A stretch of DNA of 64,000 nucleotides from Pectobacterium brasiliense (GCF_016950255.1 NZ_JACGFN010000001.1:62001-126000), one strand, 5' to 3'. Counted from the stretch's first letter, positions 28,298-37,532 are shown. Notes: a model not told the origin generated them from the letters alone. Program-made: numbers and translations.

Positions 28298-30025
28298 GTG
28301 AGTCAACTAGCAAATAAGGAACGTTCGTTGTTGAGTATACTGCGTCCTTTCCGGCGCAGCTTTTGGAGCATTGGGATTTTCAGCGCCATCGTTAATCTAC
28401 TGATGCTGTCGCCTTCGATTTATATGCTTCAGGTTTACGATCGCGTACTGGCTTCGGGGAATGGCACCACGTTGCTGATGCTCACCCTGCTGATTGCCGG
28501 TCTGGGGATATTCATGGCGGCACTCGAATGGGTGCGAAGTCTGGTGGTCGTAAGGCTCGGTACCCGTATCGATTTACAACTGAATCAGCAGGTCTTCAAT
28601 GCCGCATTTGAGCGCAATCTGGAGGCCGGCGAGGCCAAAGCCGGTCAGGCGCTGAACGATCTCACGCTACTGCGGCAGTTTATTACGGGCAACTCGCTGT
28701 TTGCCTTCTTCGATATTCCCTGGTTTCCCTTCTTTTTACTGGTGCTGTTCCTGATCCATCCGGTTCTCGGCTTTCTGGCGCTGGGAGGAACGGTGGTGCT
28801 GGTGCTGCTGGCATGGCTGAATCAGTATCTCACCACGTCGCCTTTAGAAGAGGCAAACCATGAAGCGCTACAGGCGACCCATCTTGCGGATACGCAACTG
28901 CGTAATGCCGAAGTCATTGAATCGATGGGGATGCTGCCTAATTTGCGCCGCCGTTGGCTGGGGCAACACTACCGTTTTATTACGCTGCAAAATCTGGCAA
29001 GTGAGCGAGCCGCGGTTGTTGGGGCCGCATCAAAACATGCGCGTATTTTTCTGCAATCGCTGATGCTCGGCGTGGGGGCCATGTTAGCGATTAAGGGCGA
29101 AATCACACCGGGGATGATGATTGCGGGGTCAATTCTTGTCGGGCGCGTGTTGAGCCCTATCGATCAGTTTATCGGTATTTGGAAGCCGCTGAGCAGCGCG
29201 CGGCAGGCCTGGTATCGACTCAGCCGTATCATGACGGCTTATCCGCCCAAAGCGAAGGCGATGGCGCTGCCTGCTCCGGTTGGCCAGCTTAGCGTCGAGA
29301 ATGTGTTATTGCAGACGCCGCAAGGGGCATCGAGATTGCAGGATATCCATTTCTCGCTTCAGGCAGGCGAAACGCTGGCGATTCTGGGCGCATCGGGTTC
29401 AGGTAAATCTACGCTGGCACGTCTGCTGGTTGCGACGCAAACACCGACGCGTGGCAAGGTTCGACTGGACGGTGCCGATCTCAGTCAGGTAGATAAAACG
29501 GCGTTTGGCCCGGCAATGGGCTATCTGCCACAGGATGTGCAGCTCTTTAAAGGCACGCTGGCGGAGAATATTTCCCGCTTTGGCGAGCATGACGCGGAAA
29601 AGATTGTCGCAGCGGCGAAGCTGGCTGGCGTCCACGAAATGATTCTTAGCCAACCGCAGGGATATGACACGCCTCTTGGCGCTGATGGCAACGGGCTGTC
29701 GGGCGGGCAACGGCAGCGTATCGCTCTGGCGCGTGCGGTGTATGGCGATCCCTGCCTACTGGTACTCGATGAGCCGAATTCCAGCCTCGATAACGAAGGC
29801 GAAATGGCGCTGGCGCAGGCGATCTCACATCTTCAGAAGCGGGGAGCGACGGTGATACTGATTACGCATCGTCCCGCATTAACCACGCTGGCGCATAAAA
29901 TTCTGGTGCTCAATCAGGGTAAGCAACAGCGCTTTGGGCCAGCGCGCGACATTCTGAACGAATTGCAGCCGCGTCGTGCCGCCAATCAAGCACAAATGAC
30001 ACCTGCCGCCGCTGTCCGGCCGTAA
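28298..30025 (+). CDS. prtD: Type I secretion ABC transporter PrtD
   Basis: Inner-membrane ABC exporter (575 aa) for the protease. The N-terminal 300 residues hold about six helices; the ATPase domain has Walker [10 protein letters not shown] (about residue 365), signature LSGGQRQR (about 468) and Walker [10 protein letters not shown] (about 488). It lacks a C39 peptidase domain, as in the PrtD/AprD group. The start is GTG 28298 with AGGAGAGG in front. First gene of the prtDEF exporter set. Confidence 0.95.
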   Translation: MSQLANKERSLLSILRPFRRSFWSIGIFSAIVNLLMLSPSIYMLQVYDRVLASGNGTTLLMLTLLIAGLGIFMAALEWVRSLVVVRLGTRIDLQLNQQVFNAAFERNLEAGEAKAGQALNDLTLLRQFITGNSLFAFFDIPWFPFFLLVLFLIHPVLGFLALGGTVVLVLLAWLNQYLTTSPLEEANHEALQATHLADTQLRNAEVIESMGMLPNLRRRWLGQHYRFITLQNLASERAAVVGAASKHARIFLQSLMLGVGAMLAIKGEITPGMMIAGSILVGRVLSPIDQFIGIWKPLSSARQAWYRLSRIMTAYPPKAKAMALPAPVGQLSVENVLLQTPQGASRLQDIHFSLQAGETLAILGASGSGKSTLARLLVATQTPTRGKVRLDGADLSQVDKTAFGPAMGYLPQDVQLFKGTLAENISRFGEHDAEKIVAAAKLAGVHEMILSQPQGYDTPLGADGNGLSGGQRQRIALARAVYGDPCLLVLDEPNSSLDNEGEMALAQAISHLQKRGATVILITHRPALTTLAHKILVLNQGKQQRFGPARDILNELQPRRAANQAQMTPAAAVRP

Positions 30026-30052
30026 CAGGGAATGACGAATACAGGGAAAGAT

Positions 30053-31381
30053 ATGTCCGCATCAGAAATAAGTGAAGAGAGTATGAACCAGACGGCGCGG
30101 CGCGATGAAAAACGTGCCGTGCGTTTGGGGTGGTTGCTGGTGCTCGCCGGGTTCGGTGGCTTTCTCCTGTGGGCACTGTTTGCACCGCTGGACAAAGGCG
30201 TCATGGTAAATGGCAGCGTCGTGATTTCCGGCAACCGCAAGGTTGTGCAGCACAATCAGGGCGGCATCGTCGATAAAATCCAGGTGAAAGACGGCGACAG
30301 GGTCGAGGCCGGTCAGATTCTGCTAACGCTGAATGAGGTCGATGCGCGCTCGGCGAGTGAAGGGCTGGATGGTCAGTACTTACAGCTGGTGGCGCGTGAA
30401 GGTCGGCTGCTTGCCGAGCAGCAGCGCCTGAGTGACATGGTGATGACGCCTCGCCTGCAACCGCTAGCGGAAAAGCCGGAGATGCACGTAATTACGGCAT
30501 TGCAGCGTGATTTACTGCGCAGCCGTCAGCAATCACTCAAGCTTGAAGCGGAAGGAATGCGAACCAGCATTGCGGGGATGGAGGCATCGCTCAGCGCTCA
30601 GCGTCAGGTGATGTCCAGTAAGCAGAAACAGCGGGAGACGCTGGAACAGCAGCTGCAAGGGCTGCGCTCACTGGCGGCGGAAAACTATGTCCCGCGCAAC
30701 AAAATGCTGGAGAACGAACGTCTGCTGGCGCAGCTTAACGGCGATATCGCCCAGTTGGCGGGGGATATTAATCGTACTCGTCGTGATATTGAACAACAAA
30801 CGCTGCTGATCGCCCAGCGCCAGCAGGAATACGACAAGGAAGTGAACAGCGAGCTGGCGGACGTGCGGGCGCTGCTGAGTGATGTGGGTAGCAAGAAGGA
30901 AAAGGCCGATTTCAATCTGGCGAATATTCAGATGCGCGCGCCCGTTTCCGGCACGGTGGTCGGGCTGAAAGTGTTTACGGAAGGCGGTGTGATCGCGCCG
31001 GGTCAGACGCTTCTGGAGATTGTGCCGGACGATCAACCTGTTTTTGTGGATGCACGTCTGCCCGTTGAACTGGTGGATAAGGTGTGGCCGGGGCTACCCG
31101 TTGAGCTTCAGTTCGTCGCGTTTAACCAGAGCACGACACCGCGCGTGGCGGGAACGGTCGAGCTGCTGTCCGCCGACCGCTTGCTGGATGAGCGAGACGG
31201 TTCCCCTTATTACAGCCTGCGCGTTCAGGTGGATGAGGCTGGGAAACGTGCGCTGGAAGGGCTGGAAGTCAAGCCCGGTATGCCGGTTCAAGGGTTTGTT
31301 CGTACCGGAGAGCGGTCGTTCGTCAATTATCTCTTTAAGCCTTTAATGGATCGCCTGCATCTGGCATTAACGGAAGAATAA
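30053..31381 (+). CDS. prtE: Type I secretion membrane fusion protein PrtE
   Basis: HlyD-family periplasmic adaptor (442 aa) bridging PrtD and PrtF. One N-terminal membrane helix (LGWLLVLAGFGGFLLWALFA), a lipoyl/barrel part, a long coiled-coil hairpin (about residues 90-280, rich in Q, L, E) and a C-terminal barrel (RAPVSGTVVGLKVFTEGGVI). Start chosen at ATG 30053 because AGGG lies six bases before it; the ATG at 30032 has its AGGG too close. The difference is seven residues. Confidence 0.92.
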   Translation: MSASEISEESMNQTARRDEKRAVRLGWLLVLAGFGGFLLWALFAPLDKGVMVNGSVVISGNRKVVQHNQGGIVDKIQVKDGDRVEAGQILLTLNEVDARSASEGLDGQYLQLVAREGRLLAEQQRLSDMVMTPRLQPLAEKPEMHVITALQRDLLRSRQQSLKLEAEGMRTSIAGMEASLSAQRQVMSSKQKQRETLEQQLQGLRSLAAENYVPRNKMLENERLLAQLNGDIAQLAGDINRTRRDIEQQTLLIAQRQQEYDKEVNSELADVRALLSDVGSKKEKADFNLANIQMRAPVSGTVVGLKVFTEGGVIAPGQTLLEIVPDDQPVFVDARLPVELVDKVWPGLPVELQFVAFNQSTTPRVAGTVELLSADRLLDERDGSPYYSLRVQVDEAGKRALEGLEVKPGMPVQGFVRTGERSFVNYLFKPLMDRLHLALTEE

Positions 31382-31383
31382 TC

Positions 31384-32751
31384 ATGCAAAGGATCGCGAT
31401 AATCGTGCTGTTTGGGCTGCTTTCTTCGGGTGCCAACGCATTAGGGCTCCTTGATGCCTGGGAATTGGCGCTGCGTAACGACGCTCAGTTTCGTGCGGCG
31501 GGGTTTGAGCATGCGGCAGGTCAGGAAGAGGAGACGATTGGGCGTGCCAATCTGCTTCCCAATCTCCAGTATGGCTATAACGCGAACCGCAGCCATTCCA
31601 AAGTCACCCAAACGGATAGTTTCACGGGTAACACGCTAAAACGTAATTATGACAGCTATACGTCAACGCTATCGCTGCGCCAGCCGCTGCTGGACTATGC
31701 GGCCTGGGCGCGTTATCAGCAGGGTGTTGCCCGCACGCTGATGGCCGATCAGCGTTTTCGCGATCGCAGTCAGGATTTGATGGTGCGGTTATATCAAGCC
31801 TGGAGCAGCGCGCTGCTGGCGCAGGAAAAGCTGCAATTGCTGGATGCGCAGCAGCGGGCGTATCAGGAACAGCTGACGCTGAATAAACGCCTGCTGCTGG
31901 CGGGCGAAGGTACGCTAACGGATGTGCGGGAAACGGAGGCGCGTTTTACGCTGATTGAGGCACAGCGCATTGAGCAGCAGGACAATCTGGATGCCGCGAT
32001 CACCGATCTGGAAAATATGACGGGGACGGCGCTGGATATCACGACGCTGTCTCCTCTGGCGCTTACTCAACTGCCGTCTGCGGAATCAGGCAAGCAGACA
32101 CTGGCACAGTGGCGCGATCTTGCCGTGCAGCACAATGCCAAACTGGCGACTCAGCGTGAGGGGTTGGCGGTCAGCCGCTATGAAATCGAACGCAGCCGCG
32201 CCGGGCATTTACCTACGCTGTCGCTGGTAGCATCGTCGCGCAATAGCCGTTCGGAAAGTGAATACAACTACAATCAGAAATACGACACGCAGAGCGTCGG
32301 TTTGCAACTGAATGTCCCGCTTTACGCGGGTGGTTCTGTCTCCGCATCTATGCGACAGGCGGCAGCGGAATATCAGCAAAGTCAGGCTGAGCTGGACGAT
32401 CAAACCAAGAAAACGCTGGCGGAATTGAAAAAGTACTACAACCTGTATAACAACGGGTCGGCGAAAATTAAGGCCTGGCAAATGACGGCCTCGTCGGCGC
32501 AAGAAGCGGTCAACGCCACGCGGTTGAGTGTTGCAGGCGGAGAACGTATCAATCTGGATATTTTGCTGGCCGAACAGGATTGGTATAACGCTCGACGAGA
32601 GCTGGCAGAAGCGAAATACAGCTGGCTTCAGGCATGGCTATTACTGCGCTATACCGCGGGTACGCTAAACGAGAAAGATATTCTGGAACTGGCGGCCTGG
32701 TTTCAGCCTGCAACATCGTCATTTGCCAACAACAGGGCCATTAGCCAATAA
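31384..32751 (+). CDS. prtF: Type I secretion outer membrane protein PrtF (TolC family)
   Basis: Outer membrane channel (455 aa) of the protease exporter. A signal peptide (residues 1-19, ending ANA) is followed by two OEP repeats with long helices and the beta strands of the barrel (LLPNLQYGYNANRS, LPTLSLVASSRNS). It starts 2 bases after prtE. Last gene of the operon; a hairpin follows. No paralogue is seen in the window. Confidence 0.93.
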   Translation: MQRIAIIVLFGLLSSGANALGLLDAWELALRNDAQFRAAGFEHAAGQEEETIGRANLLPNLQYGYNANRSHSKVTQTDSFTGNTLKRNYDSYTSTLSLRQPLLDYAAWARYQQGVARTLMADQRFRDRSQDLMVRLYQAWSSALLAQEKLQLLDAQQRAYQEQLTLNKRLLLAGEGTLTDVRETEARFTLIEAQRIEQQDNLDAAITDLENMTGTALDITTLSPLALTQLPSAESGKQTLAQWRDLAVQHNAKLATQREGLAVSRYEIERSRAGHLPTLSLVASSRNSRSESEYNYNQKYDTQSVGLQLNVPLYAGGSVSASMRQAAAEYQQSQAELDDQTKKTLAELKKYYNLYNNGSAKIKAWQMTASSAQEAVNATRLSVAGGERINLDILLAEQDWYNARRELAEAKYSWLQAWLLLRYTAGTLNEKDILELAAWFQPATSSFANNRAISQ

Positions 32752-32776
32752 CAAGACCAGCAGACACTAAAACAGA

Positions 32777-32818
32777 TGATAAAAGTCATATACGGATAAT
32801 CGGCTATGATTTTTATCA
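32777..32818 (+). terminator. Terminator-like inverted repeat after prtF
   Basis: TGATAAAAGTCATA (32777-32790) and TATGATTTTTATCA (32805-32818) pair over 14 positions with one mismatch. The right arm contains a T-run. It marks the end of the protease operon and the left border of the phage-tail cluster. Confidence 0.6.
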
Positions 32819-32963
32819 GCAGAGAAGTCTACTCACGTGTAACGTGAAGTATGAAGAGTAGAAAGGGGGGGACGAGTAGAAATGGTGCGATTTTGTGTGA
32901 TATCGCGCCTCAGTAATACTTAAACTCCTTTAAAATCATAAAACCCTCTCATTTTAGATAATG

Positions 32964-32985
32964 GCCTCCATTCTTATCAGGAGGC
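32964..32985 (+). promoter_or_regulatory. Hairpin that hides the Shine-Dalgarno of the holin gene
   Basis: GCCTCC (32964-32969) pairs perfectly with GGAGGC (32980-32985), which is the Shine-Dalgarno sequence located 6 bases before the GTG start of the first lysis gene. Loop of ten bases. The structure would lower initiation and could delay lysis. Confidence 0.55.
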
Positions 32986-32991
32986 TTTATC

Positions 32992-33321
32992 GTGAAAAAA
33001 ATCAAAAAACCGCGTCTTACCGGCTGGATTGTGACATCCGCTTTTCTCTTTGCTGTTATCGGGCTGATTTCACCGCAGCAGCTTCCCGTCACCGTCTATA
33101 AGCTCTCGCTTATCTCACTCGCTGCGGTATTGGGTTATTGGCTGGATCGCTCGCTGTTTCCTAAAGCGCGCCCCGGTCTGTTCCTCGAACAAGGTGATGA
33201 ACCTGTCCCGCGTGGGCGTTTCCCGGTTCGGGACGGTCACCACACCGTATTTGCCGCTGCGATGTTACGACGAGCGCTGATTGTGTCAGCCGTTTGCATC
33301 GGCGTAGCGATGGGGTTGTGA
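32992..33321 (+). CDS. Putative phage holin
   Basis: Membrane protein of 109 aa with helices at residues about 10-28, 33-52 and 91-108, and a basic N-terminus (MKKIKKPRLTG). It is followed after 1 base by a transglycosylase and then a spanin-like gene, the usual holin-endolysin-spanin order. It would form the inner-membrane hole that triggers lysis and particle release. It resembles the putative holins of P2/Mu-like elements but I cannot name the family with certainty. GTG start with a strong but hairpin-covered ribosome binding site. Confidence 0.75.
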   Translation: MKKIKKPRLTGWIVTSAFLFAVIGLISPQQLPVTVYKLSLISLAAVLGYWLDRSLFPKARPGLFLEQGDEPVPRGRFPVRDGHHTVFAAAMLRRALIVSAVCIGVAMGL

Positions 33322-33322
33322 T

Positions 33323-33934
33323 ATGCGACACCTTCTCATCACGCTGCTTGTTAGCCCGATGCTTTTTAGCGCGATGGTCTGCGCCGACACGATCCCTCGT
33401 GCCGCGCAGGCGTACCGCAGTGATGTGATCCGCAGTGCACGGCTGGATTGGGGCATGAATGCCCCGATTGCTGACTTTGCGGCGCAGTTGCATCAGGAAA
33501 GCGGCTGGAATCCTCGGGCCGTTTCACCCGTCGGTGCGCAGGGGCTGGCGCAGTTTATGCCGACCACCGCCGACTGGTTTAGCGGCATCGTTCCTGAACT
33601 TCGTGCTAATCAACCGTTTAATCCCGCCTGGGCGATCCGTGCTCTAACGGGCTACGACCGCTGGCTGTGGACGCGAATCAGCGCCAGCAACGACTGCGAA
33701 CGCATGGCAATGACCTTATCGTCCTACAACGGCGGGCTTGGTTGGTTACAGCGTGATAAGCAACGCGCGAAGATCGCTGAGAAGGACATACTTCGCTGGT
33801 TCGATCATGTGGAAACCGTCAATGCCGGACGCAGTGCCGCCAACTGGCGTGAAAATCGCCATTATCCCGACCGCATTTTGCATCAGTTGGCACCGCGGTA
33901 TTTGAGCTGGGGGAGGGCGAGCTGTGTGGAATAG
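33323..33934 (+). CDS. Phage lytic transglycosylase (endolysin)
   Basis: Exported peptidoglycan-cleaving enzyme (203 aa, SLT/lysozyme-like fold). A signal peptide or SAR segment (residues 1-21, ending VCA) precedes the catalytic part, with the glutamate in AAQLHQESGWNPRAVS (about residue 58), then GAQGLAQFMPTTADWF and LSSYNGGLGWLQRD. In this cluster it serves as the endolysin. The end overlaps the spanin gene by 11 bases. Confidence 0.88.
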   Translation: MRHLLITLLVSPMLFSAMVCADTIPRAAQAYRSDVIRSARLDWGMNAPIADFAAQLHQESGWNPRAVSPVGAQGLAQFMPTTADWFSGIVPELRANQPFNPAWAIRALTGYDRWLWTRISASNDCERMAMTLSSYNGGLGWLQRDKQRAKIAEKDILRWFDHVETVNAGRSAANWRENRHYPDRILHQLAPRYLSWGRASCVE

Positions 33935-34598
33935 TCTGTTTCTCAATAGCCTGAAATCCTTTCTTTCCCCACGGGTGGTCTCCGTCCTGCTTGTCGTGGT
34001 GCTGCTACTCGCGGTCTATCTGACAGGTCGTCATCAGGGTTATCAACTGGCGCAGGCACTGGGGGATACCGAGCTGGCGAAACAGCAGGCGGCATTCAAC
34101 TTGCTACAGCAGCAGCAGGCCGAAACCCAGAACCAGCTACTACGTGCGGCGGCGGAGCAATACCAGCAGCAGGTAGAGCGTGGGAATCAACTCGAACAGC
34201 GCTATGTCGCAGCGCGTCAAAAACTGGCGGCGGATAACGCCGCTCTGCAACGGAAAATCGACCATGTTACTCAGCAATACATTGACGAAAAAGGCAAAGT
34301 TCAGCCTGTGCAGTGCGTGTTTACTCGTGGCTTCGTGCAGCACTACAACGCCGCTTTCGGTCTGTCCGCCAATGGTGCCTCAGACATTACCACCGCTGCC
34401 GGCCGCACTGGCGCAGCGTCCGCTTTCGGCGCAACCGCTGACGCCGAATTACAGCCTTCAGGCGTCTTCCAGCGCGATATTCTCGCCAACATCAGCGACA
34501 ACGGAGAGCGCTATCAAGCGCTGAGTGCGCAGGTTAACGCGCTGCTGGATTACATCGACGCGCTACAACGGGCAGGGGAGGTAACACGTGAAGATTGA
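33924..34598 (+). CDS. Putative spanin (Rz-like) inner-membrane protein
   Basis: Protein of 224 aa with one N-terminal membrane helix (residues about 18-32) and a long glutamine-rich coiled coil (about 45-130), the layout of an Rz/i-spanin. The C-terminal 90 residues are less typical. GTG start at 33924 after GGGGAGGG. An Rz1-type lipoprotein in an alternative frame was looked for; in the +1 frame at about 34300-34524 a frame with LLVASCSTTTP occurs (inside the gene), which looks like an embedded o-spanin lipobox. Confidence 0.7.
   Translation: MWNSLFLNSLKSFLSPRVVSVLLVVVLLLAVYLTGRHQGYQLAQALGDTELAKQQAAFNLLQQQQAETQNQLLRAAAEQYQQQVERGNQLEQRYVAARQKLAADNAALQRKIDHVTQQYIDEKGKVQPVQCVFTRGFVQHYNAAFGLSANGASDITTAAGRTGAASAFGATADAELQPSGVFQRDILANISDNGERYQALSAQVNALLDYIDALQRAGEVTRED
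34285..34524 (+). CDS. Possible embedded Rz1-like lipoprotein (o-spanin)
   Basis: In a second frame inside the spanin gene an open frame runs to 34524. It includes KKAKFSLCSACLLVASC-STTTPLS (split here by its lipobox): a basic start, hydrophobic stretch, and a lipobox-like VASC, followed by a proline-rich segment (VCPPMVPQTLPPLPAAL). This is the classic Rz1 pattern of a small proline-rich outer-membrane lipoprotein nested in Rz. The start codon is uncertain; the frame is open from 34180, and a non-ATG codon near 34285 would have to be used. Confidence 0.55.
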   Translation, partial: TKKAKFSLCSACLLVASCSTTTPLSVCPPMVPQTLPPLPAALAQRPLSAQPLTPNYSLQASSSAIFSPTSATTESAIKR

Positions 34599-34917
34599 AG
34601 TGGAATTCTGGTCGCTGGTCGGCCTGTTGTTGTCGTTTATGAGTTTCCTGTTTGCCGCCGGACGGATTCTGCTCACGCAGATTGAAAAGCGATTGAATGA
34701 GCGTTTTGCCGCCCTGGAAAATGCACGCCAGAAGAGCGAGCAAGGCTGGACGCGACTGGAGCGCGAGTTTCTGGAATTTCGTGCTGACTTACCGCTGATC
34801 TACGTGCGACGTGAGGATTACATCCGTGGTCAGACGGTCATCGAAGCCAAGCTGGATGCGCTTTATAACAAGCTGGAATTGGTGCAGCAGCGGTATTCGG
34901 GAGGCAATCATGGCTGA
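34588..34917 (+). CDS. Phage protein, Mu gp25-like (DUF2730-type)
   Basis: 109 aa with one N-terminal membrane helix (residues about 8-27) and a following coiled coil (RLNERFAALENARQKSEQGW). Size, topology and position between a spanin and a gp26-like gene match Mu gp25 and its DUF2730 relatives. GTG start with GGGGAGGT. It overlaps both neighbours. In Mu this pair precedes the terminase/portal genes, which are missing here. Confidence 0.7.
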   Translation: MKIEVEFWSLVGLLLSFMSFLFAAGRILLTQIEKRLNERFAALENARQKSEQGWTRLEREFLEFRADLPLIYVRREDYIRGQTVIEAKLDALYNKLELVQQRYSGGNHG

Positions 34918-35221
34918 TACGCAGCGTATCCGACAGGAATCAATGCGTTGGCATTTGCTTATCGCATTAAACAAAACGCGGCCTTACACCGCGAATGAAA
35001 TGTTCCTGCTAGCGCTGATGCAGCGGCTGTATGCCGATGCCTCAGAGCCGGAGCTGCGTCATGCACTGGATTATCTGGCCGATCGCAAGATGGCGGTATT
35101 GACCAAAGCGGTGGGCGGCGTCTGGCTGGCGAATCTTACTCGCCTTGGTGTGGATGTCGTGGAATATGCGGTTGACGGTATGGTTGGCATCGCCCGGCCA
35201 GAAAAATATTGGGATCGGTAA
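34910..35221 (+). CDS. Phage protein, Mu gp26-like small winged-helix-like protein
   Basis: 103 aa, soluble, helical, with the look of a small winged-helix: ALNKTRPYTANEMFLLALMQ, then ELRHALDYLADRKMAVLTKA and a short C-terminal strand. This resembles the Mu gp26/VpaChn25_0724-type phage proteins that follow DUF2730 proteins. ATG 34910 overlaps the previous gene by 8 bases. A strong terminator follows, so the lysis block is a separate transcript from the tail genes. Confidence 0.65.
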   Translation: MADTQRIRQESMRWHLLIALNKTRPYTANEMFLLALMQRLYADASEPELRHALDYLADRKMAVLTKAVGGVWLANLTRLGVDVVEYAVDGMVGIARPEKYWDR

Positions 35222-35252
35222 TCCCATTGCATTGGGTTCTCTTCTGTCTTTG

Positions 35253-35281
35253 CGCCAGCACGATTGTGCTGGCGTTTTTTT
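35253..35281 (+). terminator. Rho-independent terminator of the lysis block
   Basis: Perfect 9-bp stem CGCCAGCAC (35253-35261) with GTGCTGGCG (35266-35274), loop GATT, then seven T. Separates lysis genes from tail genes; the following 170 bases up to 35454 presumably carry the tail-operon promoter. Confidence 0.92.
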
Positions 35282-35453
35282 ATCGAAAGAATTTTTATTT
35301 TTCAGCGTATTAGCCGTCTTTTTTCAAATAAATCACTTCGCTGTTTTTTCTAAAACAGATTAAAAGCCGCAGCCAACCATTATCCGGATACTAGCGCCAT
35401 CAACACGATGTGCCACCAAAACAGTGCGCCATTAATACAGCGGGTGAACGGAT

Positions 35454-35921
35454 ATGAATACCAGACCAATTATCGATGCGGTGATAGCCCGCCTCCAGCA
35501 GCACTTACCTGCACGGCGGATTGCGTCCTGCCCAGAAAACATTCTGCTCGGCCCCGATCTCCTGACACCTGGCGATGTACTGGTGGGGTATCGCGGTTCC
35601 GAATTTTCTGCACCGGAAGATGCGGATTCTCCGGTTCAGACGCAGCGACCACAGCTGATGGTTGCCGTGCTGCTGCCGGCGCTGGATGGCGAAGACGGCG
35701 TGCTGGCCACGCTCGATATCGTCCGTCAGGCGCTGGGAGGATATCGACTGCCTGACTGTCATCGCGGTATTCGGCTAGTACGCGATCGCTACGTTGGTTA
35801 CACCGAAGGACGCTGGCATTACGCCATCGATTGCACCACAGAAACCCTTTTTATCGAAGACCGCGAGCAGACGGATGGTCCGCTGCTTACCACGGTTAAT
35901 TATGAGGAGAAAGACGCATGA
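35454..35921 (+). CDS. Mu gp37-like phage protein
   Basis: 155 aa, soluble alpha/beta protein beginning MNTRPIIDAVIARLQQHLP, with LLTPGDVLVGYRGSEF near residue 40. It fits the Gp37 (PF09646) family of tail-completion-type proteins that in Mu precede gp38 and the sheath. The end overlaps the next gene by 4 bases. First gene of the tail transcript. Confidence 0.75.
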   Translation: MNTRPIIDAVIARLQQHLPARRIASCPENILLGPDLLTPGDVLVGYRGSEFSAPEDADSPVQTQRPQLMVAVLLPALDGEDGVLATLDIVRQALGGYRLPDCHRGIRLVRDRYVGYTEGRWHYAIDCTTETLFIEDREQTDGPLLTTVNYEEKDA

Positions 35922-36115
35922 AATACCGCTACACCGGCCCCGCCAGCGGCGTCACGCTGGCAGATGGTCAGGAAATTCTGCTTTGGCCCGCTCAGGTGAC
36001 TGAACTGCCGGCAGATCATGAGTACGTGAAAACGCTGATCGCGCTGGGCTATTTGCTGCCTGTCGCGGATCAGGTTCTGGCTGATAGCGCAACGGAGGTG
36101 ACCCTTGGCCGCTAA
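35918..36115 (+). CDS. Mu gp38-like protein (DUF2635-type)
   Basis: 65 aa, beta-rich small protein (MKYRYTGPASGVTLADGQEI...) of the type found directly before the sheath gene in Mu-like phages. It overlaps both neighbours (ATGA at the front, 11 bases at the end). Role unknown in detail. Confidence 0.7.
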   Translation: MKYRYTGPASGVTLADGQEILLWPAQVTELPADHEYVKTLIALGYLLPVADQVLADSATEVTLGR

Positions 36116-37532
36116 TTATTTACATGGTGTAGAAACAATTGAAGTTGAAACCGGTGCTCGTCCGGTGAAAACCGTCAAATCTGCGGTGATTGGGCTGATT
36201 GGTACGGCGCCGCAGGGTGCGGTAAATGACGTTACGCTGTGCCTGTCCGAAAAAGACGCGGCACAGTTTGGCAGCCAGTTCGGCGGCTACACCATCCCGC
36301 AGGCGCTGGATGCGATTTACGATCATGGCGCGGGTACGGTTCTGGTTATCAACGTGCTGGATCCGGCGAAACACAAATCGTCTGTGAGCGCAGAAAAAGT
36401 CACCTTTGACAAAGCGACCGGTACGGCACAACTGGCGAACCGCGTGGTTGCCAAAGTGGTGCTGACGGCGGCGGAAGGCGGTCAGCCGTTTGTCGAAGGT
36501 CAGGACTATACGCTGGATGCACAAACCGGCGTACTGAAAAATCTGGGTAAAAACATCGATGTGACCGCTGTGGTCAGCGCGTCTTACGACTTTGCTGATG
36601 TGACGAAAGTGACTGCCGCTGACATCATCGGCAGCATCAACGCCGCGGGCAAACGCACCGGTATGAAGCTGCTGAATGATACCTACAACCTGTACGGCTT
36701 CTTTGCCAAGATTCTGATTTCGCCGGTGTTCTGTACGCAAAATAGCGTAACGACCGAGCTGATCGCGCTGGCCGATAAACTGGGCGCGATTGCCTATATC
36801 GATGCGCCAATCGGTACCACCTTTGCGCAGGCGCTGAGCGGCCGTGGCCCGGAAGGCACGATCAACTTCAATACCAGCTCTGAACGCGCTCGTCTGTGCT
36901 ATCCGCATGTAAAAGTGTACGACGCGGAAACCAACAGCGAACGTCTGGAGCCGCTGTCGGCGCGTGCCGCAGGTCTGCGTGCCAAAGTCGATCTGGATAA
37001 AGGTTTCTGGTGGTCATCATCCAATCAGGAAATCAAAGGGATCACCGGCGTAGAGCGCCAGCTGTCCGCGATGATTGACGATCCGCAGAGTGAAGTGAAC
37101 CTGCTGAACGAGCAGGGCATCAGCACCATTTTCAACAGCTACGGCTCCGGCCTGCGCCTGTGGGGCAATCGCACCGCGGCCTGGCCAACCGTGACGCACA
37201 TGAAGAACTTTGAAAACGTGCGTCGTACTGGCGATGTGATTAACGAATCCATCCGCTATTTCAGCCAGCAGTACATCGACATGCCGATCAATCAGGCGCT
37301 GATCGATGCGCTGGTGGAATCCGTCAACGCCTACGGTCGCAAACTGATCGGTGACGGCGCGCTGCTGGGCTTCAAATGCTGGTTCGATGCTGCGCGTAAC
37401 GAGCAAACCGAGCTGGCGGCAGGACACCTGTTGCTTAACTACAAATTCACTCCGCCGCCGCCGCTTGAGCGTCTGACCTTTGAGACGGAGATCACCTCGG
37501 AATACCTGGTAACGCTGGAGGGCACTAACTGA
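36105..37532 (+). CDS. Contractile tail sheath protein
   Basis: Main sheath subunit (475 aa), which contracts to drive the tube through the target envelope. The N-terminus YLHGVETIEVETGARPVKTV and C-terminus PPPPLERLTFETEITSEYL match P2 FI-type sheaths; the conserved WWSSSNQEIKGITGVER segment lies near residue 305. TTG start at 36105 with GGAGGT six bases before it. The stop overlaps the tube ATG (TGATG). Confidence 0.93.
   Translation: MAANYLHGVETIEVETGARPVKTVKSAVIGLIGTAPQGAVNDVTLCLSEKDAAQFGSQFGGYTIPQALDAIYDHGAGTVLVINVLDPAKHKSSVSAEKVTFDKATGTAQLANRVVAKVVLTAAEGGQPFVEGQDYTLDAQTGVLKNLGKNIDVTAVVSASYDFADVTKVTAADIIGSINAAGKRTGMKLLNDTYNLYGFFAKILISPVFCTQNSVTTELIALADKLGAIAYIDAPIGTTFAQALSGRGPEGTINFNTSSERARLCYPHVKVYDAETNSERLEPLSARAAGLRAKVDLDKGFWWSSSNQEIKGITGVERQLSAMIDDPQSEVNLLNEQGISTIFNSYGSGLRLWGNRTAAWPTVTHMKNFENVRRTGDVINESIRYFSQQYIDMPINQALIDALVESVNAYGRKLIGDGALLGFKCWFDAARNEQTELAAGHLLLNYKFTPPPPLERLTFETEITSEYLVTLEGTN

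Noticed and set aside
35282..35453. P2 Ogr-type activator site before the tail operon
   Set aside because: A TGT...ACA pair exists but the spacing is 9 instead of 12.
36120..36908. A 262-codon minus-strand frame within the sheath gene
   Set aside because: Arg/Gln-rich translation is the typical antisense shadow of a GC-rich coding gene.
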